A model generated the notes under the pieces. It had not been told where the DNA came from. It was given only the letters and a program-made list of their open reading frames with translations, and ran no database searches. From Piper betle (taxonomy: Eukaryota; Streptophyta; Magnoliopsida; Piperales; Piperaceae): a stretch of 64,000 bases of DNA. Position 1 is the stretch's first letter. Every line of letters starts with the position of its first letter. The position numbers and the translations under genes are program-made. The stretch spans positions 1-64,000 of the forward strand of contig JAURVB010000749.1 of assembly GCA_033002965.1 (NCBI GenBank). The letters are read 5' to 3'. This document shows positions 46,301-57,580 of this stretch, piece after piece.

Positions 46301-49300
46301 ATATTGTTTTAATAAATTTAGTACATTTTGTGAAGAAAATGGAATAATTCATAAGACTACAACTCCTTATACACCACAATCAAATGGGATAGCAGAGAGG
46401 AAGAATAGAACTTTAATTGACATGATCAATTTTATGTTAAATTCCTTGGGGTATCTAAAAATTTGTGTGGTGAAGCATTACTTTTAGTATGTACAATTCT
46501 TAATAAAGTGCCTTATTGAAGTGGTGATAAAACTCCTTACGAGTTATAAAAAGGGAGGAAACCAAATCTAAACTTTCTCAAGGTATGAAGTTGTTTAGTA
46601 AAAGTAAAGATTCGTAATATAAAGGTGGATAAATTAGATGATAAGACTTTTGATGATTTTTTCTCGGATATGCTCACAATAGTCAAGCATATAGATTTCT
46701 AGCTCTGAAATCTGATCATAAAGATTATTCACCTAATACTAATAGAGAATCTTGTGATGCTATATTTTATGAAAACATATTTCCCAAAGAGAGATTCTAA
46801 CAAGGAAGTTGTATTGAGAAGGAGTAAAAGACCTAGAATCGAAAAGGATTTTGGGGATGATTTCTTAACATTTTTAGTAGAAGATCCTTTGACTTATAGT
46901 CAAGCAATGACCACAAGTGATGCTCCTTTAGTGGAAGGAAGTAATTAAAAGTGAAATGGATTCCATACTAGCATATGGGATGCGGGTACTAAGAGATTTA
47001 CCTCAGGGAAGTAAACCCATAGGGTGTAAATGGATCTTCAAAAAGAAGTTAAATAGAGATGGAACCATTGATAAATACAAGGCTAAACTTATTACCAAAG
47101 GATTTAGCCAAAACGAAGGTCCAGTTTAGTTTGACACTCATTCACTAGTTACACGTATTACAACTATCCAAGTGCTTCTAACATTGGCTGTAGCATATAA
47201 ACTTGAAATCCATCAAATGGATGTTAAAACTGCTTTCCTAAATGGAGAGTTAGAGGAAGAGGTTATATGCAATAACTAGAAGGATTTGTGGTGCATGGAC
47301 AAGAAGAAAAAGTGTGCAAATTAATTAGCTTTCTATGGCCTTAAACAAACACTAAAACAATGACATGAAAAATTTGATAATGTGATCAAATTATATGATT
47401 TTGTGTCATGTGATTCTGATAAATATTTTTATTCGAAAAATTATGGAGACTCACATATAATATTATGTATATATGTGGATGATATCCTCATTCTTGGAAA
47501 GGATTCAAGCAAGATTTAGTGAGGCTAAAAAGTTCTTGAACTTGCTAATATTATTCTTGGAATTAAAATTTCAAGGACTTCATAAGGTATAACCTTATCT
47601 CAGCCTCATTATGTTGAAAAATTGTTGAAAAGGTATTACTCTTTTGAATATAAGCCTATGAATACACCATATGATTCAAGTCTTAAATTGACGAAGAATG
47701 GTGGGGATCGTGTGTTACAACGTAAGTTTTTGCAAGTAATTGATAGTTAAAGGTGCTGATTGTCTATGATCTGATATTGTCTTTGTTGTGGATAAATTAA
47801 GTAGATACACTCATAATCCCCGTGGAATTCATTGGCATGCTCTAGAGAGAGTATTATAGTATCTAAAGGGTACTAGTGAAATGGGGATTCACTATACCAA
47901 GTTTGCACCTATATTAAAAGAATATAGTGATGCAAATTGGTTATTAGATTCAAAAATACAAAATCCACAAGTGGATATGTGTTTACCCTCAGTAGTGGGG
48001 CAGTATCATGGAAGTCAACAAAATAAGGAATCATTACCAAATCGACAATGTAAGCAGAATTAGTAGCATTGGATGTAACTGGTAAAGAAGCAAAATGACT
48101 TAGGGAATTACTTTCTAAAGTTACCATGCTTGAAAAACGAATTATTGCTATCTTAATCCATATGTGATAACCAGGCTACTATTGCAAAAATTTATAGTCA
48201 AAATCACAACACAAAGCTTGAGACACATTGAATTGAGGTACAAAATTTTAGAAAGTTGATATCAACAGGGGTTATAACAATGAGATATGTGAAGTCTACA
48301 GCAAATTTAGTTGGTCAGCTTACCAAGGGATTATCAAGAGTACAAATCCAAATGTCACAGAGGGAAATTGGCTTAAAGCCATTAAGTAATCATTGTTAGT
48401 GATGATCCTATGAGCAAATTTAATGGGTACAAACAAGCTAATGGGTGATTGGTGGGGCACTACAAATTATATTCAGAGGTTATTCCTACGATGACAAGTG
48501 CTCAAAATTGCAAATGGTGACTCAATTCTTATAATGAGATTTAAGGTTTATTAGACAACTTATTGACTTTAGAATATACTTTGAGAATCTTACCTATATG
48601 AATGCAATAACACGGCCGGTTATTGATGGAGTTATGAGTTATCTCCTCGATAAAAAGTATTAATAAAAATACAAGCTACCTAGTGCATGGTTAAATAGTA
48701 CTACCCCGATCATATAATTTCAGTCACATTTGTGATTTCTTGTTGGGTATATATTAGTTTCAGCTTAAGGCATAAAGTTAAAAAACTTTTTCTACTTCTA
48801 CTTGTTGAAACGGAATATATCTAACTAGTGGTAAGTTCAAATTACCTAATACTTACTCTAAATTACCTAATACTTACTCTGAAAGGAAATTACATAAGAT
48901 TTTTTAGTTGATTTTTATTGATTTTAAAACAGGTGGGGATTGTTGGAATTTTATTTTAAAACCAACATAGTGTCGTGGTGCTGTAAATTAGTCCTAGCAC
49001 CCCCGTTGGCGCCCAACACCATAATCTAGAAAAAATTCCAGTAGTTCATGCCCGGGCACTAGCGTGCTGTTATGATCCATATCGGTTTGTCTTTTCTGAC
49101 TTTTTATACGGTGTTTTCTCCAAAGGTGGCATTTTTTGAAATATTTCTTCTTCAATCCATCTCCTGTCCAGTGGTGATGTTGAAGAGATTTTAGGTGTTC
49201 ATCCTTTGCTTTCTAAGTCTTCTCCAACTATCTTACGGTATGACTAGAGGTGCATACTGTCATGTTTGCTACACCCACAGGAAAAGAAATTCATTGTATC

Positions 49301-49825
49301 TTGGATACAAATTATTGGTAGAAGACCCTATTGTAGAGGGTGGTAAGTTTGTATTGAAGTAAGCGTCTAATACGTGCCTTGGATTCATGTTTTCTTCGTA
49401 GAATTGTCTATTTTATGTGGCATTATTCTATCAGGTGTGCAATTTCAATATTACTCTATATTTTTCAACCAACAAGAAATCCAAAAGTTGATTATCAAAA
49501 TTAATCCAATAGTAAGAAGGTTTTAACTTAATTTTTCAAAATTGCCAATCAAAGCACTGGAAAGGCTAAGAACATAAACGCACAATTTGCAACAAAGGGA
49601 CGAAAGAAATAGGCAAAAGAATTCGTCATCAATCAATCTTAATATAATCACACAGAAAATAAAACAAGATTTGGGAAGGGAGGCTGACCACCACGAGTAG
49701 GACACAACCCGGTCAAGCTTGAGGACAAGGAGCAGAGTGAAGCAGAAGAGAAGGGCGTGGGCAGCAAAGGCCTGGGCAGACTTGGCAACCCTCGGCCATG
49801 TCACGGACGGCCTCCGGCGAAGCAT
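40337..49825 (-). CDS. Transmembrane Fragile-X-F-associated (TMEM185-like) protein with C-terminal RING
   Basis: Fourteen exons, 5' to 3': 49825-49689, 43883-43793, 43686-43602, 43449-43365, 42822-42753, 42430-42361, 42180-42135, 42053-41804, 41714-41509, 41432-41361, 41048-40979, 40877-40797, 40571-40492, 40415-40337. They total 1422 bp (473 aa) with consistent phases. The order and content match the plant family annotated as transmembrane Fragile-X-F-associated protein. The N-terminal two-thirds is a multi-span membrane region ([61 protein letters not shown]-like [38 protein letters not shown]). A coiled-coil-like linker ([11 protein letters not shown]) follows, then a RING finger ([24 protein letters not shown]) ending PVFDV, suggesting a membrane-bound ubiquitin ligase. 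ATG 49825 (MLRRRPSV) was chosen by family start; ATG 49900 is an in-frame alternative. Intron 1 is 5.8 kb because a copia element inserted antisense. The gene looks intact. Confidence 0.93.
44262..44806 (+). repeat. 5' LTR of the copia element
   Basis: It starts TATTGGAGTTTTATTTTAAA, where the 3' LTR starts TGTTGGAATTTTATTTTAAA, so the second base appears mutated. It ends near TATTTTTCAACA. Confidence 0.8.
48941..49470 (+). repeat. 3' LTR of the copia element
   Basis: Preceded by a purine-rich stretch (AGGTGGGGA, 48931-48939) that fits a polypurine tract. It ends near TATTTTTCAACC. It differs from the 5' LTR by many substitutions and small indels. Confidence 0.8.
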
Positions 49826-51494
49826 AACGCCTCCCCTCCACCCCCAAGACGAAGCCACAGACTTAGCACCAAACAAACGAAAAGACTCGACCTTTCTCAA
49901 CCTCCCTTGTTGGTTACGATGTAGTTGGCCAAGAAGACAAAGAAGCAGCCGGCAGGGTAATAAAGAACAAGAATTTATCTTTTATTTTTGACAATTCTCT
50001 CCTCCTTCATCGTCACCACCACCACCACTGTTGGTGTACTGTACATAGTCCATGGTCACGGTGCTTGCCTCTCTTTCCAAACTTGTGCATTTTTAATGAT
50101 TTCCTTACCTTGCACGTCATTGCCCATCCCTTCCTTCCACTTTTTTTGTATTCCATTCAGTCGATGAATCTGCGTTGCCAATGGTGCCCATCGGCAAGAT
50201 TAAAAGTACCTGAACTCAAAATCAATACATCTGAACTCAAATGATGCATGCATATGATATTATATGTTTGCTCGGTTGATACAGAAAAATGAGTTGATTG
50301 ACTTTGATGGTGTTTAAAAAAACAACTATATTAATTAAGTTAACCTCTTTTAATTAAGGTGATTTATACCGGTCACAAAATTGTTACGCCCAGCTTGCAA
50401 AACAACCACCAGCTCTTGCACTATCTCATAGATCTCACGAGTCACAACCCAATTCTGTTGTCAAATACCTCACTTCTTAATCCTTCCTATAAATGGTGCC
50501 CCCTATTTGTTAAAAAAAATCTTTTGATGAAGCGATTATTATTTTTCCAAGTAAGTGATTATTAATTTTGGCTTTGAACTCTAACCAACAATGGACAAAC
50601 ACTCCCAATTAGTTGCCTCCAATACCGAGTGACATTGATTTCTAAGGTCCGTTTGGTTGCAATGAAAATAATATAAATAAAAAAATAATTTTATAGGAAA
50701 TAAAAATATAATAAAATAATATAATATAAATATTTAAAGAATTTTATTTATATATTTGGATAGTAATAAAATAAGACATATGAAACATTTATTTTCGTGT
50801 GCCCGTGTCTCGCAAAATTTCTCTCCAGTTTTTTTTTAAATTTTCACAAAAAATATTACTTTATAAAATTTTTTACAAATATCTACTTTGACTGAAATTA
50901 ATTTTTTTTAACTAAATTTAAAACATTCAAACACAAAAATATTCTTAAATTTTATATTCCTTTCATGTATTTCAAGACAACCAAACAAGCCTTAGGTCTT
51001 TTTTTATTTAGATATAAGATTATTTGTATTAATAAATTAATCTTCTTGTATGTTTTTTTGCTCCTAAGACATATAGAGGTAAATGTGGAGTCCAATTCTC
51101 ACATCTTTCATCCAAGCATTGGGCCATGGCACTTAAAAATGGTCATACCGACATTTGAGTCAAGATATCACACTTGGTCCTAAAGGGTATTGAAATAAGT
51201 GATACGAGCCTCCTTTGAACCAAATATAATTAAGAAAATAAAGCCCTCTCATTAATTTTTATGCACTTCTTTCACTTTTTCCGTAGTCGACTTGGTACTA
51301 ACTCAACAAAACTTGTCACCCAATCTCGTTGAAAGCTACCAATTTTTTACACAATTTTGAAAGCGAAAAATTAATATTAGCAACCTGTGTCAGCTACATT
51401 TAGTATAAGCCTTTATCTTTTTAAGTTACAAAAAAATATAGTTGCGTAATGTAAATGGATTATTTCATCCAAATATTAAGCCTTCTCGTTATGA

Positions 51495-51536
<42 letters not shown>

Positions 51537-51900
51537 AAAGCCTATATTTATTCTTTTAATTCAATTAAATATGACGCGTAAAAAAACACAAACTATATAT
51601 AGAATGACTAACATTGAGTTGAATGAAAGAAGTAAAATTTTGAGGATCTTGATAGAGAATAAATAATTAATAGGGGTAAAGTTTTCAAGTAGCCTTTCAA
51701 AAAAAATCACAACAAAAAAGATATCAGGAGCAACAAGGAAGGAGGAAACTTGTTTCCAAGTGACCAAGTGTGAAGTTTTGCCCATTGAAAATATAGCCAA
51801 GTTCAACCCTGATAATTGAGGGGTTAAGCTAAATATCAGTGATTTAGGTAAGGAAGGAGGAAACTTGTTTCCAAATAACTAGGTGTGAGGCTTCCGATTG
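49826..51900. other. Upstream region of the RING gene and AT-rich intergenic DNA
   Basis: The first few hundred bases hold the leader and promoter of the minus-strand RING gene, with no motif singled out. From 50600 to 51660 the DNA is very AT-rich with an AT microsatellite at 51499-51534. A 25-bp sequence beginning AAGGAAGGAGGAAACTTG occurs at 51735 and again at 51850. No gene is seen. Confidence 0.5.
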
Positions 51901-51909
51901 AGAATTTAA

Positions 51910-52740
51910 CTTGAAGGCAAGATCAAGCCTCAGACCGCTTCAAAAAAAGAGCAAGGCCTATTCCATAGTTTAAGTAGTGAGCAAAGCGAACAGGCTTATG
52001 ACCCTGCGCTACTGCAGAGCTTCCCGGCCCTAGCCGACCAGACACTTTTTTTATGCAGGGCCACCCATATCCCTCAAATGTAGCTTCACCATCAGATGCA
52101 GCTTTTTTTATTAAATTTTCTTTCAAAAATTCACACCTAGTCAATCCGAAACAAGGAAGGGCGTAATATGTTGCCCATATTATGACAAACATCAAAACCA
52201 TGGCAGTTCAATATGCACAATCTTAGCAAGGTGCTACTAGAAAACTTCCAATTTGCATTCCATTCTCATTCAGTTGATGCTATTGCCAATAGACTACCAG
52301 TTGAAAGACTCTCCTTTTTGAAGAATGGAGTTTATCCCATAGGATGTATATCCTTGCATCAAAAAGAAACTTTATCCTTTTTGCTATGCTTGAAGAGAGA
52401 AAAAGATGATAGAAGGGGATAAAAATCATTGTTTAAGGGAGCACCGGGCAGCGAACTCAAAGGCTACAGCTCTTTTTCAATTGAATGAAAATCTAACAAA
52501 TATACCCAATTCATCTATCCTCTACTTGATAGGGCAGAAAATATCGCTCTATCAATAACAAGAAAGTATCAATTACATTTGGAAAGGCTTGAGCATGGAA
52601 GCTATCAGCTAGGCTAGGCGAAAATAGATTGCTATTGGCTGCTTCGCCTATCTATTCTTTTGGCTGGCTTGGAGACGACGACAAACATTGGCTGCTTTCC
52701 TTCCGATGAAATGCATGTTTCTTTTTTCGATACAGGGATA
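51910..52740. other. Possible nuclear insert of mitochondrial DNA
   Basis: This block has a different texture from its AT-rich surroundings. It has more balanced base use, phrases such as GCTTCCCGGCCCTAGCCGAC (52019-52038) and a run of short G/C-mixed words near 52600-52700 that resemble plant mitochondrial intergenic DNA. Open frames at 52201-51923 (minus) and 52213-52422 (plus) carry no domain I recognise. This is an impression, not an identification. Confidence 0.3.
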
Positions 52741-52920
52741 TACATTATAAATGATAAATTCTTTTTTTTTAAAAAAAAGAGAGCTTAATATATAGGGAGA
52801 AGAAGTGGGCGTATTTGCTAAATTTTCATTCTTTTACAAGAAGCCGCCCCTAAAAAAAATTTGAAAAATTAAAACACGACTATAATTGACTTAAAATTTA
52901 TCTACATTTAATTTGATGAT

Positions 52921-52957
<37 letters not shown>
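52921..52957. repeat. (AT)n microsatellite upstream of the mTERF gene
   Basis: A pure AT run ends about 93 bases before the mTERF ATG at 53051. Its position would allow it to act as a TATA-like promoter element; this is inference. Confidence 0.95.
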
Positions 52958-52961
<4 letters not shown>

Positions 52962-53050
52962 AAAAGAATTCGAGGAAATAATTTTGTGAAGTGAGAAATG
53001 GCTTATCACCGTCGCAATTGTCGTCATCCCTCGCTAACCGTGCGCCCGCC

Positions 53051-54186
53051 ATGGCCACCAAGCTCCGCCGCCTCCCCAGAGCCCTATCATGGCTCCCTTT
53101 CTCCACCTCCCTTCCCCAACCACGACCAACTCCTCCCAACAAGCTCCCAACCAACCCCTTCATCGTCGACTACCTCATCACCTCCTGCGGTCTCTCCCGC
53201 AAAGCCGCCGTCGCCGCCTCCCCTCCCTCGCCGCCGTCAAGTCCCCCGAAGGCCCCGACTCGGTGCTCTCCTTCCTCAGATCATCCGGATTGAGCAACGC
53301 CCAGATCACCCGCTTCGTCTCTCGCCAACCGCTGCTGCTTCGCTGCGACGTGGCCAAGTTCCTGGCGCCGAGGTTCAAGCTTTTCCTGGATTTGGGCATG
53401 CCCGGGGCGGATGCGGCGAGCATTCTCGAAAAGACGAAGCTTTTGGCGAACATGTCCGACACCTGCCTCGCCCGCCGCGTCCGGTTTCTCCGGTCCATCG
53501 TCTCCGATGACCAAGTGCTCGTCAAAGTGATCAAGAGGTCGATCTGGTCGCTTACCGCCTATGACGTGATCTGCGACCGGATGGTGGCGAACATGGCCAA
53601 GCTCAAAGAGGTGGGCATCCCCGACGAGAAGATTTACTCCCTCTTCATCAAGAATCCGAGGATATTCCATCTGAATCCTGACCGGATCGGCGAGATCATT
53701 GGCAGGGTGGAGGAGACGTTGAATGTTCCTCGTGATTCCGGGATGTTCTTGTATGCTGTGTCGTCTTTGTGCCAGCTGAGCGACCGCACGGTGAGGTCGA
53801 AGATACAGGTTTTGGAGGAGTTCGGTTGGTCGGTGTCGGATGTTGATACCCTTTTGAAAAGTCAGCCGCAGTGTTTGATGATCTCCGATGAGAAGCTCAG
53901 GAAGGGGCTTGGGTTTTTGATGACGACGGCTGGGCTTCATCCCTCCTGCATTGCCAGGCATGGGCCTTTGTTGATGATGAGTCTGGATAAGAGAATTTCG
54001 CCTAGGTATAATGTTATCTCCAAGTTGAAATCCATGAACTTGGTGGATGAGAAAGTGAGCTTGTACAGTGCTCTCCTCATTTCTAACCCTTCTTTTCTGG
54101 AAAAGTTTGTCAACAAGTACCAGGATGAGGCGCCTTGTGTCATTCAAGCTTTTATGAATGCGGTTGGCAGTCCCTCGAAGAAGTAG
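53051..54186 (+). CDS. mTERF-family organellar protein, with one frameshift
   Basis: A single exon. mTERF proteins are nucleic-acid-binding helical-repeat proteins that act in mitochondria or plastids on organelle transcription, splicing or translation. The start at 53051 (MATKLRRLPRALSWLPF) has the context CCGCCATGG. It opens with an arginine/serine/proline-rich targeting-like segment, then NPFIVDYLITSCGLSRKA, typical of the family. After the C run at 53220-53223 the protein continues only in another frame: AAVKSPEGPDSVLSFLRSSG, then repeated mTERF motifs such as IPDEKIYSLFIKNPRIF, WSVSDVDTLLKSQPQCLMIS and LISNPSFLEKFV, to the stop at 54186. One missing C would join both parts into ~378 aa, a normal length. 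As written the gene is broken; a sequencing error or a real mutation are both possible. An in-frame ATG at 53089 opens the second part but lies inside the conserved N-terminal region in the wrong frame. Confidence 0.9.
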
Positions 54187-56100
54187 TAGCTTCGATCGGA
54201 TGACGAGAATTTTTTTGGTGTCTGTTCTCTAGAGAATGCAGGGCTAAGTAGATCATTTAATTTGTTTGGCAGGATTTTTGAGGTGAAGTGTTTGTATCTC
54301 TACTTTGAGTAATTTGATGGCAGTGATGGTAAAGGTGGAATGTAATGGTAAAGAGTTCTCGCAGTACAAGACATGAGTCTGCTTTGTTTGATGAGTTGCT
54401 GGGATACTTGATATGGCCTGCACACATTGCCCCCAATTCTGCATTATGCGATGGGAAAAGAAGAGTGACCTAATGATTCAACCTATGGCTACAGGGGATT
54501 TAGTTCTTCTTCACCTTTTGCTTGAGAGACGTAGATAAGCCAATCCAGTTTTCAAGGACTGGATATAAGCTTCTACAAATTTTGTCCAAGATGTATCAAT
54601 GTATTTGTTGTTCTTTCAGCAAAGTATCTGCTCTCTGCTTTAACTGGGAAGGGCCTTTTCTTTTGGCGTAGTCTGCTATGCAGGTTTGGCATTTGAGCAA
54701 ATAGATGTTTTCAGATGAGCTCTTTCATGACAAAGTTTGATGCCTGTAAATTGAGGAAAATTTTTACCAACGCAGAGATTATTTTAAGCTTAATCGTTAA
54801 AGGGTTTTCTCATATCTTGGTATAACCGTTTTTTTTCCATAAAACAATAACCCGGTTATGAAAATTGATCCCTACGGTTAAAGGTTCTCTCATGTCTTGG
54901 TATAATTATTTTAAGCTTAATCATTAAGGGTTTCTGTGATTCGATCCCTACGGTTAGCATGCATTGAAATTGCCAACATTAACCCCAATTATGAACTTGA
55001 TTCAGCTAAGCAAAACGAATTACAAAGAATGCATTAGCGATGCCCGCTGGTCTTTGCTTTTTAAACCCTCTGCACCAAGCTCTTAAAGAACAATACCATA
55101 TGCGTTTCATGTCACTTTATCAATGGCGTTAGTTGGAACAGGGCAGAGTTTGTGTAGTTTCTGCTCCTCCTTCAGTGCCAGTGCTGAATGAACAACGTTA
55201 GCAGGGATGTTGCTTTGGAGGATAAAAATATTAGTAAGAATATTACAATCAGCTAAGGGTGGGCCAACGTTAACCTCGGCCAAAGTTAGTTGTCTCCTGT
55301 CAAAATTTTTTATTTAATTAAGTCGGTCAATCACCGTTAAAATCCGATCAAGTTAATATTTTATTATCATCCAATACTTATTCTATTATTTACTTATTTT
55401 TACGGCAGTAAAACATGTATGTTTTTCACAAAATATTAAGATATTATTTATACAATCACTATTTTAAAAAAATATTTGACTAACTAAATTTAATATTATT
55501 ATAAGAAATAGAAAAAGTTCAAAAACCTAAGATTTATGTGACTTCGATTTAATAATTTTCTATGATAGTTTAGTAATAAAATTTAAAAAATATAAGTAAT
55601 ATCATTAATATATTATTATTGTATAATAATCTAACCCAAAATATAAATTAACGTGTACAAATTATTTTTTAAAAGTAAATAAAAAGTTCATGCATCATTC
55701 TTATTAATGAATTGAATCTTGAATTATTATGTATTAAATATAGAATTAAGTTAGGTTATTAAAATTAATTTTTTTAGTTATTCAATTGGTCATTTAGTTG
55801 TACGCAAAATTGTCTATTTTTAATATTTTTATTATCATTAAGGCTAATGATATTTCTTAGTAATAAAATTGACAATCTACTATATGTAATAGAAAACTAA
55901 TTATAACTTCCAATTTCATCACAAACATTACTAAATCATCCATGCCCTGTACAATCAGCCGTAACAAGCCCGTCACACAAGATCATGTAGCGACATGCGA
56001 GCTTGCAACCAAATTTGACATTTTTTTCTTGAAAAAAGACATCTCATGAAATCATGTGAAATTAATTAAATATGTATTTGGGAGATTATGTGACATTAAC
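54187..56100. other. 3' flank of the mTERF gene and AT-rich intergenic DNA
   Basis: The first few hundred bases are probably 3' untranslated. A short direct repeat (core ATTATTTTAAGCTTAATC, with G or A variants after it) occurs at 54778 and 54905. From 55300 the DNA is very AT-rich with no exon seen. Confidence 0.5.
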
Positions 56101-57500
56101 CTCAGATTAAAATAATGAGTACGAGGAGTTATATGATTGGTCCCCTGGAACTTAGCATAGGGACAGGCGGCCTAGGAGGGATGGGATGGGTAGGCCAGAT
56201 GGTGATGGGCCGAGGATGCGCTGACTTGTCGGGCCTAGTACTGTACGGCCCATAGCCATTGCCCGGCCTCGACGGGCGAGCCCATTTCACAAAGCCCAAC
56301 GCCTTTACTTGCAGCCTGCTACCTGACCCTTGGAATTTCAATGGTTTATCGCCGTAAATAGCGTCTACGATCCGAACCCTTAGTCTAGGGGTTCTCTCCC
56401 TCTCACTATTTTTTTGACGAAAAAAGTAATTTAATTTAATTTTATATATTTCCATTATTCGAGCTTTATTCAAGCTCAGACTGGTTTAATTTATATCCGC
56501 GTTCATACCCTTTTTTAGTATTATTTTACATGTAATAATTCGACACTAAGATATCTAAATTTTTCGTAATTTTAAATATCAAATAAAATATTAGTCATAT
56601 AAACCTTACACTAAACGAGTCCGGCACTACTGTACTACTGTGTACTACAAATACACCTACGGATGTTAATAACCTAATTAAATACAGCTTGTCTTTGCAA
56701 CTTGTTTTGGTCACTTGTATGATTTTGTCACCAACGGACACGTGTGTCTTACTTTGTACTTGCTGGTATTTAATGTTGCTTCTGCTAAATGTTTTAGCTA
56801 CTCCGATGTTTGCTCAGTTGAAAAATTGCGGCTTAAATCCTGATGTTGACGATCATCGTGAAGCTTTTAACGTCAAAAGGAAAAAAACACTTTGATTCTC
56901 ATCTGACATATATATAAAATATAAGGTTTAGGAAATGGACTTCAAATTAGTTTTGGGTGTGCGCTTAGATTATTGGGCTTATGATCATTAGGATGCATAA
57001 TTTAACCATGTTATGTTTTGGAGAAGAAAAACTGTCGTGTACATGCTTAATTGATTCGCCGAGGAGCATGTTCATCATAATGTTACCTAATGTAATTAAA
57101 GGTAAATTATGATTTTAATTACTGAAAACATTGTTTAGTGGTGAGATATATTGAAAGTAAAACAAATTAACTTTTTGCTTGAGCTATATATGTAAGCATG
57201 ATTGTTATCACTCCAATGTCTAAGGGCACAAATAAACTGTAACAGTTTTATAAACAAATGCAATTTTCTAATTTATTAATTAGCGTGTTAATCAAACCCA
57301 TGTTCTTGCCAAACAGTTGTATTGTCGATTACATTAATATTGCACATTAATGACATATCTTGGATTCTTGCTTTATCATTTACATCAATTTTAAGCATAA
57401 TTTAGACACCTGATCAGTGGTTAGTAATCGATGTGTTTTTTCACGGAAAAAATATTGCCATTGCAGATAGACTACGTTATGAATAAATTAAGAGCAGGTG
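56101..57500. other. No gene seen
   Basis: A GC-richer patch at about 56140-56400 is open on the minus strand (56473-56129), but its peptide is arginine/proline-rich without domain or family similarity. The rest is AT-rich. Confidence 0.45.
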
Positions 57501-57502
57501 TA

Positions 57503-57580
57503 GCCTCCTCCTCAAGGAGACGAGGCGTCGATCCTCCCGAGGTTCAAAGATGGGGACGCTGGGCGTCTCCTGGAGGAGGC
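57503..57580. repeat. GC-rich inverted repeat, hairpin-forming
   Basis: GCCTCCTCC-TCA-AGGAGACG (57503-57522) pairs with CGTCTCCTGGAGGAGGC (57564-57580). It is perfect over 17 bp apart from one 3-base bulge, with a loop of ~41 bases. It is an isolated GC-rich island in AT-rich DNA. Confidence 0.85.

Larger units (their letters stand above)
44262..49470 (+). mobile_element. Ty1/copia retrotransposon, decayed, in intron 1 of the RING gene
   Basis: Two related LTRs (about 44262-44806 and 48941-49470) flank an interior with copia domain order. Gag runs 44840-45360, with a zinc-knuckle region at ~45585-45630 (HFARNC kept, first CxxC lost). Protease [12 protein letters not shown] is at ~45769. The integrase region spans ~45930-46480 ([26 protein letters not shown]). 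Reverse transcriptase spans ~46950-47500 ([41 protein letters not shown], and YVDDIL at 47472-47489). An RNase H remnant ([20 protein letters not shown]) follows. Many stops and frame breaks make it non-functional. The LTRs have diverged clearly, so the insertion is old. It lies opposite in sense to the host gene. A clean target duplication was not found. Confidence 0.93.

Noticed and set aside
53281..54147. 288-codon minus-strand frame as a gene
   Set aside because: It is the shadow of the GC-rich mTERF gene on the plus strand, which shows clear mTERF motifs.
56129..56473. 114-codon minus-strand gene
   Set aside because: Arginine/proline-rich with no domain and no supporting splice or promoter signals.
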